DNA from: Acidobacteriaceae bacterium
GTDB taxonomy: Bacteria > Acidobacteriota > Terriglobia > Terriglobales > Acidobacteriaceae
Assembly: GCA_003134655.1 (NCBI GenBank)
Contig: PLBY01000123.1
Coordinates: 35,981 to 99,980 of the forward strand
Direction: 5' to 3'
Length of the DNA stretch: 64,000 nucleotides
Part shown: piece after piece, positions 20,619 to 29,892 of the stretch
How the letters are laid out: each line of letters begins with the position of its first letter
Numbering within the stretch: position 1 is the stretch's first letter
Made by a program: the position numbers and the translations under genes
The notes under the pieces: model-generated
Database searches by the model: none
Seen by the model: only the letters and a program-made list of their open reading frames with translations
What the model was told of the DNA's origin: nothing

Positions 20619-21560
20619 ATGTACAAAACATTTTTTGGCTTGAAGCGGAATCCGTTTGAGATTTCGCCTGACCCGTACTTCCTGTTTCCAACCGACCGGT
20701 ACAACGAGGCCTTGGCGTCGATTTACTACGGAATTCGCCGCCACAAGGGCTTTGTCGTTTTGACAGGAGAGGTTGGAACCGGCAAAACCCTGATGGTCCG
20801 GTGTTTGATGGAATTGTTAACCCGTCAAAACATCAGTTTTGCGAATGTGTTCAACCCGCTGCTTTCTGGAATTGAGTTCCTGCGATATGTCTCGGATGAT
20901 TTAGCACTCAAGCCAGTCGATTATTCCAAGACGAGCTTGTTGCGTACACTAAATGAGTTCCTTATTGCACGGTATCGAAAAGGGCTCACGACAGTTCTGA
21001 TTGTAGATGAGGCTCAACACCTTCTTCCTGAAGTTCTGGAGGAGATTCGCCTGCTCACCAATCTCGAGACTTCAGAGCAAAAACTTCTTCAGATCCTTCT
21101 TGTAGGTCAACCAGAGCTGGAGCCAAGACTTGATTCTGCCCAACTTCGACAACTGAAACAACGGATTGCGCTACGTTGTCGTCTCGAACCTCTCGAAGAA
21201 CAAGAAACACGCAATTATATTATCCAAAGGATGCGGCGCGCGGGCATGACTGACGGCGCAGAATCGGTGTTTCCGGCCGAGACCATCAATGCGGTGTACA
21301 AGTACTCGCGGGGCATCCCTCGTTTGATCAATACATTGTGTGAAAACTCGTTCGTCATCGCATTTGCCAGACACGAACGTTCAGTGACGCAAGAGATGGT
21401 CCGGGAAGTCTCCGCGGAGTTCCGCCTGGAATGCGATTCCGATAAGGCAACTTACACCACAAGCAAACAGGATCAGAGTGCTGCAGCCAGCACGCTACTC
21501 GAAATACTGGAGTCATTACAACGGTATCGTAGCCCTGCAAGTACCAATGTCTCTCCGTGA
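20619..21560 (+). CDS. ExeA-like AAA ATPase of PEP-CTERM/EPS loci
   Basis: A 313-residue ATPase opening MYKTFFGLKRNPFEISPDP, the standard beginning of ExeA/GspA-type ATPases found in exosortase EPS loci. Walker A is GEVGTGKT at 50-57, Walker B VLIVDEAQHLLPEVLEEIR near 128-135, and a sensor-like ILLVGQPELEPRL follows. In the family the protein is thought to assist export or assembly of the polymer; its exact role is unresolved. It follows the antiterminator by 72 bases and is followed by the tyrosine kinase gene. Confidence 0.88.
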   Translation: MYKTFFGLKRNPFEISPDPYFLFPTDRYNEALASIYYGIRRHKGFVVLTGEVGTGKTLMVRCLMELLTRQNISFANVFNPLLSGIEFLRYVSDDLALKPVDYSKTSLLRTLNEFLIARYRKGLTTVLIVDEAQHLLPEVLEEIRLLTNLETSEQKLLQILLVGQPELEPRLDSAQLRQLKQRIALRCRLEPLEEQETRNYIIQRMRRAGMTDGAESVFPAETINAVYKYSRGIPRLINTLCENSFVIAFARHERSVTQEMVREVSAEFRLECDSDKATYTTSKQDQSAAASTLLEILESLQRYRSPASTNVSP

Positions 21561-21659
21561 CCGCGGGTCGGTGATGAAAGCACTGGTTCAACCTAAGAAT
21601 CGCCGTTGTTGCCCGGTTGCGGCAGGCGATGTGACAGTGTTTCTAAGGAGCAAGACCTG

Positions 21660-22538
21660 ATGAGCTACATTTATAGGGCGTTGCAGCAAGCGGAGCTCGA
21701 GAACGCTGGAACGTCCGCGTTACAAGATCCCGCGCAGGCCACTCCCGACCTGTTTCAGTTGGTTGGGGATGAGAATGACTGGCTGGAGCAAGTGCCTACC
21801 GTTAAACCAGTAATACGGGCCGAAAACCGAATGGTGACGCTTAATGACAGCGAAAGTTTGGGGGACGAAAAATTTCGCGTGCTTCGAGCGCGTCTTCTGC
21901 ACCTGCAAGACCGCGCCGAACTGAAAAAGATAGTGATCACAAGTGCGGTCCCGGGCGAAGGTAAGACGACGGTCGCTTCGAACCTGGCAATTAGTCTCGC
22001 TCGGCACACCGCGCAGAAGGTTCTTCTGCTCGAAGGCGATCTTCGGCAACCTCAGTTGGCGAACAAATTCGGGTTACCGGATCTTCGCGGCATCAGTGAG
22101 TGGTTTGAAGGGAAAGAATTATTGACTCAGTTCATCTACCGCATCGAAAGTCTTCAGTTGTGGTTTCTACCGGGCGGTAATCCAGCGGATGACGCTTTGA
22201 AGATTCTTCAATCGAAGCGCTTTGCGGACGGATTGAACCGTCTCACCGGTTGTTTTGATTGGATCGTCGTCGATGCTCCGCCCCTCATGCCACTGGCCGA
22301 TGTTCACCTCTGGGCCGAACACGCCGATGGAATCCTTCTGGTAATCCGAAATGGCAAGACGCCGAAAAAGAGTCTCCTGAAAGGATTGGAAGGCTTAAAT
22401 AGCGCGAAATTGCTAGGAACCGTGCTCAACGATGTACTCCCTGTGGGCGGCGATGACTATGGCAAATATTATCGCGCGCACAATCGCAAGAATGGCAATA
22501 GCAAGGACCAGAGCGATTCAACGATGACGCAGCCATGA
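21660..22538 (+). CDS. BY-kinase-type tyrosine protein kinase for EPS (CpsD/CapB-like)
   Basis: A 292-residue protein. ATG 21660 is chosen because AAGGAG stands 9 bases upstream; the frame is open further back. It has the BY-kinase motifs Walker A (SAVPGEGKTTVASNLA), Walker A' (LLLEGDLRQPQ) and Walker B (DWIVVDAPPL). The C-terminus holds a small tyrosine group (DYGKYYR) that could be autophosphorylated. It lacks the transmembrane part, which in this locus is supplied by the chain-length protein at 24509. Together they would control polymer length and export. Confidence 0.88.
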   Translation: MSYIYRALQQAELENAGTSALQDPAQATPDLFQLVGDENDWLEQVPTVKPVIRAENRMVTLNDSESLGDEKFRVLRARLLHLQDRAELKKIVITSAVPGEGKTTVASNLAISLARHTAQKVLLLEGDLRQPQLANKFGLPDLRGISEWFEGKELLTQFIYRIESLQLWFLPGGNPADDALKILQSKRFADGLNRLTGCFDWIVVDAPPLMPLADVHLWAEHADGILLVIRNGKTPKKSLLKGLEGLNSAKLLGTVLNDVLPVGGDDYGKYYRAHNRKNGNSKDQSDSTMTQP

Positions 22539-22595
22539 GTCCTGCTCGCCGTGTTACCTTGACGTTTTGTTGGGCGATTCGTAGTTCGTGGTCGT

Positions 22596-22620
22596 CACGC
22601 CGGCGTTCGGCGTGAGTTTT
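22596..22620 (+). terminator. Hairpin behind the kinase gene, possible terminator
   Basis: CACGCCG-GCGTT-CGGCGTG is a perfect 7-bp stem 58 bases after the kinase stop, followed by AGTTTTGATTG. The T-tract is weak, so it may only attenuate. Confidence 0.45.
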
Positions 22621-22697
22621 GATTGTTCGTACGGGATCGCGGCCCCTAAACTCCTGTAGTCGGTTCCTGCTGTTCTGTGTCGAAAACGAGGGAGACT

Positions 22698-22714
22698 CTC
22701 CGGCTCTGCCGGGG
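22698..22714. repeat. Hairpin CTCCGGC-TCT-GCCGGGG (copy 1)
   Basis: A GC-rich stem-loop whose core CTCCGGCTCTGCCGG is repeated at 22857-22871, about 159 bases downstream. It lies in the gap before the sigma54 activator gene. Confidence 0.55.
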
Positions 22715-22786
22715 AGGCAGTAGAAGTTCGACAAATTCGGGAGTTTGCTTTACCCAAGCGCGCCGCTTCGGCTGTCACCGTGCGGC

Positions 22787-24430
22787 ATGGAGCTTGTGAT
22801 TTTGACTTTGACCGGTTGTCGACCAGGCCCTTTGAGGGGCCAGCAACCGAAAAAGCCTCCGGCTCTGCCGGAGGATCCTTACTCCTCTGAAAACGAACTG
22901 GAACTCAAGTTGGCACCTTCTCATCCCAAAGTCTTAGTCGTAAGCGAAGAGTCAGCCACGCTCAGCGCTCTCGTGAAATTCCTCAGCGCCGCCTCGTTCG
23001 ATCCCATTGTGGCGAGAGGGGAAGAGGTCATTGAGCGGCTGAGTAGAGAACTGACACTCGACACTCTCTTCTTGGACCTCGAAGCAAACGGCCACGGAGA
23101 TTCCCTGCAACTCCTAGGAAAGGTTCGAAGAATTCGGCCGCACCTTAAGATCATTGTGCTGTCGTCGGGGGGGAATGTAAGACCCTTGGTCGAGGCGGTT
23201 CGACTGGGAGCCAAGGATTATGCCTTGAAGCCATTACAGGAGGCAGAAGTGCGCCTGGCCCTGAGTCGTTGCTTGAATGCAAAAGACTCATCGGTGGGAC
23301 CTCCGGCAGACGAGCATGGCGAAGAATTGGCCGATGGATCGTTTTTTGTCGCTGCCAGTCCGCTGATGCAAAAAATTCGCCTGCAGGCGGAACTGCTGGC
23401 CAATTTCGATGTTCCGGTACTCATTCTTGGGGAAAGCGGGACAGGTAAAGAAGTGATGGCGCGGCTGATTCACAAGCTTTCCTCCCGTGCCTCGGCACGA
23501 TTCCTGAAAGTGAACTGCTCTGCTTTCCCCGCCGATTTGCTGGAAAGTGAGCTGTTTGGATATGAGGCCGGCGCCTTCACCGGTGCTACGCGAACTCGTC
23601 TCGGAAAATTCGAGCTCTGCAATGGGGGCACGATTCTGTTGGACGAAATAGGAGAGATGCCGACGCCGTTACAGCCGAAGCTGCTTCATGTTCTGCAGGA
23701 CAAGCAGTTCTTCCGATTGGGAGGCGAAGCCACGGTTCGCGTCGATGTCCGCATTCTGGCTGCAACCAATGTCGATGTCCATACCGCCATCGCTGATAAG
23801 CGGTTGCGAGAGGATCTCTATTACCGTCTAAGCGCATTCACGATCCAGCTTCCGCCTTTACGCGACCGAGCGGACGAGATCCCGACATTCCTCAATCACT
23901 TCATATACCACACCGCGAAAACCTACGGACGGGAACGGCTGCAGATCTCCCCACTTCTGCTGGAGGCATGCCTACGCTATCCGTGGCCAGGCAACTTGCG
24001 GCAAATGGAGAACTTCGTTAAGCGCTACCTGGTGATGGAGGACGAAGCCATGGCGATGCGCGAACTCGAGCTCCCCCGCGACAGAGATAGCGCACCAGGA
24101 AACGGGCAATCCGGTAATGGGAAACATGAACTGCCAATGAACTTCAAGCCTGGGAATGGAAAAAGTGAGTCGCTGACGTCAATGGTGCGCAACGTCAAAG
24201 ACGAAGCTGAAGTGAAGGCTATCACGCAGGTGTTGGAAGAGACGAATTGGAATCGGAGAGCAGCGGCGGAAGCCCTAAACATCAGTTACCGAGGCTTGCT
24301 CTACAAGATTCAGCAGCACAACATCGTACGTGCCGTCACAGCACGTAGTATGAAACACTTGTCAGCGCAGCCGCGAGATGTCGGCAATCGCAACAGCGCT
24401 GCATCTGTGCCGAGAACAGGCGATTTGTGA
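22787..24430 (+). CDS. Sigma54-dependent response regulator (PrsR-like)
   Basis: Up to 547 residues. A receiver (HPKVLVVSEESATLSALVKF, with FLDLEANG carrying the likely phospho-Asp) is followed by an AAA+ activator domain: GESGTGKE at ~215-222, GAFTGA at ~262-267 (the sigma54 contact loop) and LLDEIGEMP. A Fis-type helix-turn-helix ends it (NWNRRAAAEALNISYRGLLY). This is the architecture of PrsR, which activates PEP-CTERM genes through sigma54. The three PEP-CTERM genes at 35-38 kb have matching -24/-12 promoters. The start is uncertain: ATG 22787 lacks an RBS and the first ~40 residues cover a hairpin repeat. TTG 22910 (after GGAAC) is an alternative giving MAPSHPKVLVV. Confidence 0.88.
   Translation: MELVILTLTGCRPGPLRGQQPKKPPALPEDPYSSENELELKLAPSHPKVLVVSEESATLSALVKFLSAASFDPIVARGEEVIERLSRELTLDTLFLDLEANGHGDSLQLLGKVRRIRPHLKIIVLSSGGNVRPLVEAVRLGAKDYALKPLQEAEVRLALSRCLNAKDSSVGPPADEHGEELADGSFFVAASPLMQKIRLQAELLANFDVPVLILGESGTGKEVMARLIHKLSSRASARFLKVNCSAFPADLLESELFGYEAGAFTGATRTRLGKFELCNGGTILLDEIGEMPTPLQPKLLHVLQDKQFFRLGGEATVRVDVRILAATNVDVHTAIADKRLREDLYYRLSAFTIQLPPLRDRADEIPTFLNHFIYHTAKTYGRERLQISPLLLEACLRYPWPGNLRQMENFVKRYLVMEDEAMAMRELELPRDRDSAPGNGQSGNGKHELPMNFKPGNGKSESLTSMVRNVKDEAEVKAITQVLEETNWNRRAAAEALNISYRGLLYKIQQHNIVRAVTARSMKHLSAQPRDVGNRNSAASVPRTGDL
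22856..22874. repeat. Hairpin CCTCCGGC-TCT-GCCGGAGG (copy 2)
   Basis: A perfect 8-bp stem with a TCT loop, repeating the core at 22698. It falls within the extreme N-terminal part of the open frame of the activator gene. This makes it likely that the true start of that gene lies downstream. Confidence 0.55.
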
Positions 24431-24508
24431 GACGCCAAGTATCTCTTCAGGTCTGGCGATTCTAATCCCCGGGAAACTCCAAAAAGCCGTTTGAAGGAGA
24501 CACGAGTC

Positions 24509-26104
24509 ATGGATGTAAAAGGTACTAATGCGCCTGAGCAGCCGCAATGGGACACCTATTGGTCAGTACTGAAACGGCGCAGGCGGTGGTTCCTTGTGCC
24601 CATCATCGCCGGCTGGGCAATCGTGTGGGCAATTAGCTGGCTAGTGCCTCCAGTTTACCGATCAGAGGCATTGATATTAGTAGAAGAGCAGAAAGTTCCA
24701 AAAGACTATGTAGTCCCCAACGTGACTACTGGGATACAAGAGCGACTACAAACCCTCACTCAGCAGATTATGAGTCGCACGCGTCTGCAGCACATCATCG
24801 AGCAATACCACCTCTATCCTAAGGAAGCGGAGCGGCTTAGCCTCGACGAACACATCGATCGGATGCGTAAAGACATCGAAATCGAGCTGGTACAGTCGAA
24901 AGACCGGAAAGAACTTACCGCTTTCAGGATCTACTATTCCGCACCCAATCCGGTTCTCGCGCAAAGCGTAACAGCCGAGCTGACCTCGTTGTTCATCGAC
25001 GAAAATCTTCGGAATCGGGAGCAACTGACTGAAAGCACGACAGCGTTTCTCCGCCAGCAGCTTGACGAAGCCGGCAAGCATTTGGGCGAGCAGGAACAGA
25101 AAATCCGGGAGTACAAGGCTCAATATATCGGCCAACTTCCAAGTCAGCTAGAAAGCAACGTCCAAATTCTGACTGGTCTGCAGGGTCAATCGCATCTGGA
25201 GGAAGATGAACTGAATCGCGCTAAGCAACACAATCTTTATCTAGAATCCTTGCTCGAGCAGTATCGTAACCGACACGATGACATCACGGACGGCAAGACC
25301 GTCCAACTCCCGGAAGCTTTAGATCAGGAATTAACTCGCTTGAAAACTGAGCTAGCAGACGCCAGCGCACATGACACGGAAGACCATCCAGACATTATCA
25401 AGTTGAAGAGTCAGATCGCTGCCACATCGAAGATGCGGAAACAGATCAGCGACGACCTGTCCACTCCCGCCGCTCCGGATTCAACTGCAAAGACGACCCC
25501 CGACAACCACGCTTCTTTAACGACGGCGCCAGCGATGCAGCTTGAAAGCGAGCTTAAGGCCAATCGTTTAGAGATGGAGAATCGCGACCGCGAACTCAAA
25601 CAATTACAAGCTCGAATTGAGGATTATCGCGTCCGCTTGAACCAAACACCGATGCGAGAGCAGCAACTATCGGATCTCATGCGGGACTATGATCAGTCAC
25701 ACGCGAATTACGAGTCTCTTTTAGCGAAGAAAAACCAATCGGAATTAGCGACGAATCTCGAAAAACGCCAGGGAGGTGAGCAGTTTACTGTCATAGATCC
25801 ACCCAGCTTACCGCAGAAGCTATATGGACCAAACCGATTCGCCTGGAACTGGATTGGCCTGGGGCTCGGAGTCTTGTTGGGTCTAGTGACTGGGGCCGGC
25901 ACCGAGATGGGGGATGACCGCGTACACAGTGAGAAAGAGCTCAAAGCGCTGTTCAAAGCACCAGTTCTTACTGAGATTCCTCCCCTGCCAACTGCCGAAG
26001 AGATGAGAGCACAATCACGGGTTCGCACGCTGGAATGGGTGTTCGTCGTATTGATTGTGGCGGTAATCACAACCGGCTCGCTGGTCAGCTATTATCACGG
26101 GTAA
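24509..26104 (+). CDS. Wzz/GumC-like chain-length determinant (PEP-CTERM EPS type)
   Basis: A 531-residue inner-membrane protein. ATG 24509 has GAAGGAG 9 bases upstream and is preferred to a TTG at 24491. The first membrane helix is at ~32-52 (FLVPIIAGWAIVWAISWLV), followed by the typical VYRSEALILVEEQKVP. A long coiled-coil periplasmic region (~130-420, with LRQQLDEAGKHLGEQEQKIR) ends in the proline-rich PPSLPQKLYGPN. A second helix pair is near 445-465, and a last one near 510-527. Such proteins set polymer length and act with the BY-kinase encoded at 21660. Confidence 0.9.
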   Translation: MDVKGTNAPEQPQWDTYWSVLKRRRRWFLVPIIAGWAIVWAISWLVPPVYRSEALILVEEQKVPKDYVVPNVTTGIQERLQTLTQQIMSRTRLQHIIEQYHLYPKEAERLSLDEHIDRMRKDIEIELVQSKDRKELTAFRIYYSAPNPVLAQSVTAELTSLFIDENLRNREQLTESTTAFLRQQLDEAGKHLGEQEQKIREYKAQYIGQLPSQLESNVQILTGLQGQSHLEEDELNRAKQHNLYLESLLEQYRNRHDDITDGKTVQLPEALDQELTRLKTELADASAHDTEDHPDIIKLKSQIAATSKMRKQISDDLSTPAAPDSTAKTTPDNHASLTTAPAMQLESELKANRLEMENRDRELKQLQARIEDYRVRLNQTPMREQQLSDLMRDYDQSHANYESLLAKKNQSELATNLEKRQGGEQFTVIDPPSLPQKLYGPNRFAWNWIGLGLGVLLGLVTGAGTEMGDDRVHSEKELKALFKAPVLTEIPPLPTAEEMRAQSRVRTLEWVFVVLIVAVITTGSLVSYYHG

Positions 26105-26217
26105 TCAATTCACAGTTCATAAACCAGCTGTACTCGTTTACCATTTCCGACGCTTCCTCTTAGCTCTTAGGTGGCCCTGTAAAGTCCAGCTCTTAGCTAG
26201 TGATCGGCCGAGAATCG

Positions 26218-27375
26218 ATGAAGACCCAATCTAAGGCATTCTTTGAGCGCTTGAGAGGCGGGACGAACTCACGAGAGTGTCCGTCTGTCGCCAGTAGTAG
26301 GCACATCTGCGCCGAAACAGAGTTCACCAATCTGATCAGACTGGAGCGCAGAAGAGCGGAACGGTCGCAAAAACCTTTTCTCCTCATGTTGCTGGCACAA
26401 CAAGCGCTAGATGAACGCAATGGGAGCAAATGCTATATCGAAAAGGTAGCATCGGTTGTGTCTTCTTCAATCCGTGAGACCGATGTGATTGGTTGGTATC
26501 AAAGCGGTACGATAATCGGTGTAATATTTACCGACCTCGCCAATGCTTCGCAAAACGTCATCAGCACGATCCTCCAGAGGGTAGATGCGTCAGTCCAGTG
26601 CGTGACCGTGCCCGATGAGCGTGCTAAACTGGCTATCTCGTGGTACGTCTTTCCAGATAGCGACGGGGACAGCTACCCGCGACAGCCTGCGCTCGCACTG
26701 TACCCCGATCTGAAGTATCGAGACACTGTCCAACAACCCTTCAGAGAGATCAAGAGGATAGTCGATATCGTAGGAAGCCTACTTACATTAATACTGCTTT
26801 CTCCCGTGTTCGCAGCCGTATCAATCGCGATTAAGCTATCTTCTGAGGGACCGATCTTATTCCGACAAGAACGGGTTGGCCACAATAACATTTCATTTAC
26901 ATTCCTAAAGTTCAGGTCGATGCGCTCTGACAGCCAGCCGGACCCTCATCGTCAATATATTACTAGCTTCATAGCTGGGGAATCCAAGGGAAACCCTGCC
27001 AGCAAAGATGGTGCTGTAGTGTACAAACTAGTGGGGGATCCGCGCGTGACATCAGTCGGCCGTGTCTTACGTCGGACTAGTCTGGATGAACTACCGCAGC
27101 TTATAAACGTGCTCAAAGGCGATATGTCTCTCGTCGGACCACGACCCCCACTGCCGTATGAGCTACAAGTGTACGACATTTGGCACCGCCGTCGCCTTAT
27201 GGAAGCCAGGCCAGGAATGACGGGGTTGTGGCAAATTAGCGGGCGAAGCCGCGTCAAGTTCGACGATATGGTTCGCCTTGATCTTAGGTATGCACAGAAA
27301 TGGTCCCTCTGGATGGATGTTAAGATTCTCCTCCAAACCCCTCGTGCAATCCTCTCAGGTGAAGGTGCCTATTAA
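26218..27375 (+). CDS. Initiating sugar (phospho)transferase with N-terminal GGDEF-like domain
   Basis: A protein of 385 residues from ATG 26218 (or 391 from GTG 26200; neither has a strong RBS). Residues ~185-385 are a bacterial sugar transferase of the WcaJ/EpsL type: KRIVDIVGSLLTLILLSPVF as the membrane anchor, FRQERVGHNN, FLKFRSMRSD, TSLDELPQLINVLKGDMSLV, GPRPPLPYE and RPGMTGLWQISGRS. This enzyme loads the first sugar phosphate on undecaprenyl phosphate. Residues ~35-150 (EFTNLIRLERRRAERSQKPF, RETDVIGWYQSGTIIGVIFT) look like a degenerate GGDEF domain without the catalytic signature. That suggests a nucleotide-sensing or structural role; this part is an inference. Confidence 0.85.
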   Translation: MKTQSKAFFERLRGGTNSRECPSVASSRHICAETEFTNLIRLERRRAERSQKPFLLMLLAQQALDERNGSKCYIEKVASVVSSSIRETDVIGWYQSGTIIGVIFTDLANASQNVISTILQRVDASVQCVTVPDERAKLAISWYVFPDSDGDSYPRQPALALYPDLKYRDTVQQPFREIKRIVDIVGSLLTLILLSPVFAAVSIAIKLSSEGPILFRQERVGHNNISFTFLKFRSMRSDSQPDPHRQYITSFIAGESKGNPASKDGAVVYKLVGDPRVTSVGRVLRRTSLDELPQLINVLKGDMSLVGPRPPLPYELQVYDIWHRRRLMEARPGMTGLWQISGRSRVKFDDMVRLDLRYAQKWSLWMDVKILLQTPRAILSGEGAY

Positions 27376-27432
27376 CCGCATAGGTGGCCGTCTAGCTATG
27401 CGCTATAGCCGTGTTATTTATGAGCGAATCGT

Positions 27433-28536
27433 ATGAGCGTTGATCCCAGGCCCGTAGTGTCCATCAACCCGGCGGCTGATAGCAATAGAATGCCTTTGCC
27501 TACCAGCCTACTCGGACATATTCCGATTCCATCAGACGTAGTGCGTGTGGGCGTCATTGGCTACGGCTATTGGGGACCCAACTTGGCCAGAAATTTTCAC
27601 GCGTCCGGGGGTTCTCGAGTCGTGGTCATCTGTGACCAACGTCCAGACGCACTTCGACGTGCCGGTCAGGAATATCCGCGTGTCAAACTAACGAGCGACG
27701 TGGCTGAGCTGCTGGCCTCTACGCAAGTGGATGCCATAGCAGTTGCTACGCCGGTCTGGACACACTTCGAAATAGCGAAGGCTGCTCTTTTAGCCGGCAA
27801 GCATGTGTTTGTCGAAAAGCCATTTACGGCTAGTTCAGCACAGGCAGAAGAGCTGATCGACCTGGCCCAGACAAAGCACCTCACGATAATGGTCGATCAT
27901 ACTTTTCTGTTTACCGGAGCTGTGAAGAAGATCCGCGGCCTAATTGAAGATAACAGTCTGGGCAGGCTTTACTATTACGATTCTACTAGGGTAAATCTGG
28001 GACTATTCCAACACGACATAAATGTTATCTGGGACCTTGCGCCCCACGACCTCTCGATCATGGACTATCTGATCACCGATAGACCTCAGGGCGTTGTTGC
28101 TACTGGAGAAACGCACTTGAATGGCGTCGAGGATGTAGCGTTTATTACAATCTATTTCCCACGCAATATTATTGCGCACATAAATGTGAATTGGCTTTCA
28201 CCCGTCAAGGTGCGTACCACATTGATCGGCGGCGAAAAGAAGATGCTGGTGTGGAACGACCTGGAGGCCGACGAAAAGCTTCGGGTCTATGACAAAGGGG
28301 TCGATATGGGAAAGCCAGGCGTATACGAGCTCCTCGTAAGTTATCGGTCAGGGGATATGTGGGCGCCGAAGGTGGAGCGGCTAGAGGCCTTGCGGTGTGA
28401 AGCTGACTACTTTGTGGAATGCATACGTAAGACGATCCAGCCAATTAATAATGGCGAGTCTGGCCTGCGGATCGTAAAGCTACTTGAAGCGGCAGACAAG
28501 TCTTTAAAGAAACGCGGAAAGATTGTGTATTTATGA
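27433..28536 (+). CDS. Gfo/Idh/MocA-family sugar oxidoreductase
   Basis: A 367-residue NAD(P)-dependent enzyme. The Rossmann motif VGVIGYGYWGPNLARNF starts at ~38 after a short extra N-terminal tail; AGKHVFVEKPFTAS carries the family's EKP motif, and WDLAPHDLSIMDYL follows. Relatives of this type oxidise UDP-GlcNAc(A) at C3 ahead of transamination. The next gene encodes a DegT-type aminotransferase, so the pair probably makes a 3-amino sugar for the polymer. Confidence 0.85.
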   Translation: MSVDPRPVVSINPAADSNRMPLPTSLLGHIPIPSDVVRVGVIGYGYWGPNLARNFHASGGSRVVVICDQRPDALRRAGQEYPRVKLTSDVAELLASTQVDAIAVATPVWTHFEIAKAALLAGKHVFVEKPFTASSAQAEELIDLAQTKHLTIMVDHTFLFTGAVKKIRGLIEDNSLGRLYYYDSTRVNLGLFQHDINVIWDLAPHDLSIMDYLITDRPQGVVATGETHLNGVEDVAFITIYFPRNIIAHINVNWLSPVKVRTTLIGGEKKMLVWNDLEADEKLRVYDKGVDMGKPGVYELLVSYRSGDMWAPKVERLEALRCEADYFVECIRKTIQPINNGESGLRIVKLLEAADKSLKKRGKIVYL

Positions 28537-28621
28537 ATGGATTCTCACGTCTCTCCTGTACGGACGTCTGCGCACTGCGGTTCCTGTGGTGCCTCGAAAA
28601 GGAAGTTATTGTGGCCGAACA

Positions 28622-29818
28622 ATGACTCAGAAAGCAATTCCATTTGTAGATCTAATCGCTCCCCACCATGAAATGGCGGAGGAATTGATTGATGTGGTTC
28701 GGCACGCTTTGGCGACCGCCGAGTTTGTTGGTGGACCCATGGTAGAGGGGTTCGAGCAGGAATTCGGTCGATTCTGTGACAGCAGGTACTGTGTCGGTGT
28801 CGGCAGTGGAACGGATGCGTTGCGCTTTGCCCTCATGGCCGCAGGCGTCCATACCGGAGACGCGGTAATAACGGTGCCTAACACATTCATAGCGACAACG
28901 GAGGCAATTTCTCAGGTTGGTGCAGTTCCGGAGTTCGTGGACATCGATGCACGCACCTACACTATGCATCCGGAAAAGCTTCGCGAACATTTAGGGACCT
29001 GCCACATTGATAGAACCGCAAACAAACTCCGTTCGCGGCGAACAGGTCGTCCCATCAGCGCTATTGTTCCCGTACATCTCTATGGTCAGGCTGCCGACAT
29101 GGATCCAATTCTTGACCTTGCCGAAGAGCACGATTTGACAGTGGTCGAAGATGCGTGCCAAGCGCACGGAGCTGAATATTTCTCCGGGAAAAGGCGATGC
29201 TGGCTGAAAACAGGTTCGATAGGAAAAGCAGCTGCTTTTAGCTTCTACCCGGGCAAGAATCTGGGGGCATGTGGGGAAGCCGGTGCGGTGACTACGGATG
29301 ATGAGGAACTTGCACGTAACGTCCGCATGCTGCGAGACCACGGTCAAAACCAGAAGTACGTGCACTCGATGGAAGGTTATAACGGAAGGCTAGACGCGAT
29401 TCAGGCTGGAATTCTGGGTATCAAACTCAAGCATTTGACGCGATGGAACAAGATGCGTCGAGAAGCCGCAGCCAGGTATCACCAACTCCTCTCTGCATGG
29501 GCTAGCAGCTTAGTCGTGCCTTATGAGCCGGCTTGGGCAAGAGCGGTCTATCATCTTTACGTAATTCGGACACATGACCGAGATGGAGTGAGAGAACAGC
29601 TGAGTCAGAGTGGTATCGGCACGGGAATTCACTATCCGATTCCCCTTCATTTGCAGAAGGCTTATTCCAATCTGGGATATAAGAGCGGTGACTTTCCCAA
29701 CGCGGAGAAGGCTTGTTCAGAAATCCTTTCTTTGCCGATGTTCCCCACAATTAGTCCACAGCAACAATCAGAGATCGTGGAGACGTTGCTATCTGTTTCC
29801 GAGGCAACGGCGGCTTAA
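28622..29818 (+). CDS. DegT/DnrJ/EryC1-type nucleotide-sugar aminotransferase
   Basis: A 398-residue PLP enzyme. The start at ATG 28622 (MTQKAIPFVDLIAPHHEM) is chosen over upstream in-frame codons because family members start with the PFVDL motif near the N-terminus. GVGSGTDALRFALMAAGV, VEDACQAHGAEY and SFYPGKNLGACGEAGA (the Schiff-base Lys) are all present, as is GIHYPIPLHLQKAY near the end. It likely transfers an amino group to the 3-keto sugar made by the preceding oxidoreductase. Confidence 0.9.
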   Translation: MTQKAIPFVDLIAPHHEMAEELIDVVRHALATAEFVGGPMVEGFEQEFGRFCDSRYCVGVGSGTDALRFALMAAGVHTGDAVITVPNTFIATTEAISQVGAVPEFVDIDARTYTMHPEKLREHLGTCHIDRTANKLRSRRTGRPISAIVPVHLYGQAADMDPILDLAEEHDLTVVEDACQAHGAEYFSGKRRCWLKTGSIGKAAAFSFYPGKNLGACGEAGAVTTDDEELARNVRMLRDHGQNQKYVHSMEGYNGRLDAIQAGILGIKLKHLTRWNKMRREAAARYHQLLSAWASSLVVPYEPAWARAVYHLYVIRTHDRDGVREQLSQSGIGTGIHYPIPLHLQKAYSNLGYKSGDFPNAEKACSEILSLPMFPTISPQQQSEIVETLLSVSEATAA

Positions 29819-29892
29819 CCTTCCATTTCAGCAATGTCAACTCTGCGCCTGGACCGCGTTGTTGCACTTTACCTGTTTGGCCTACTCCGGCC

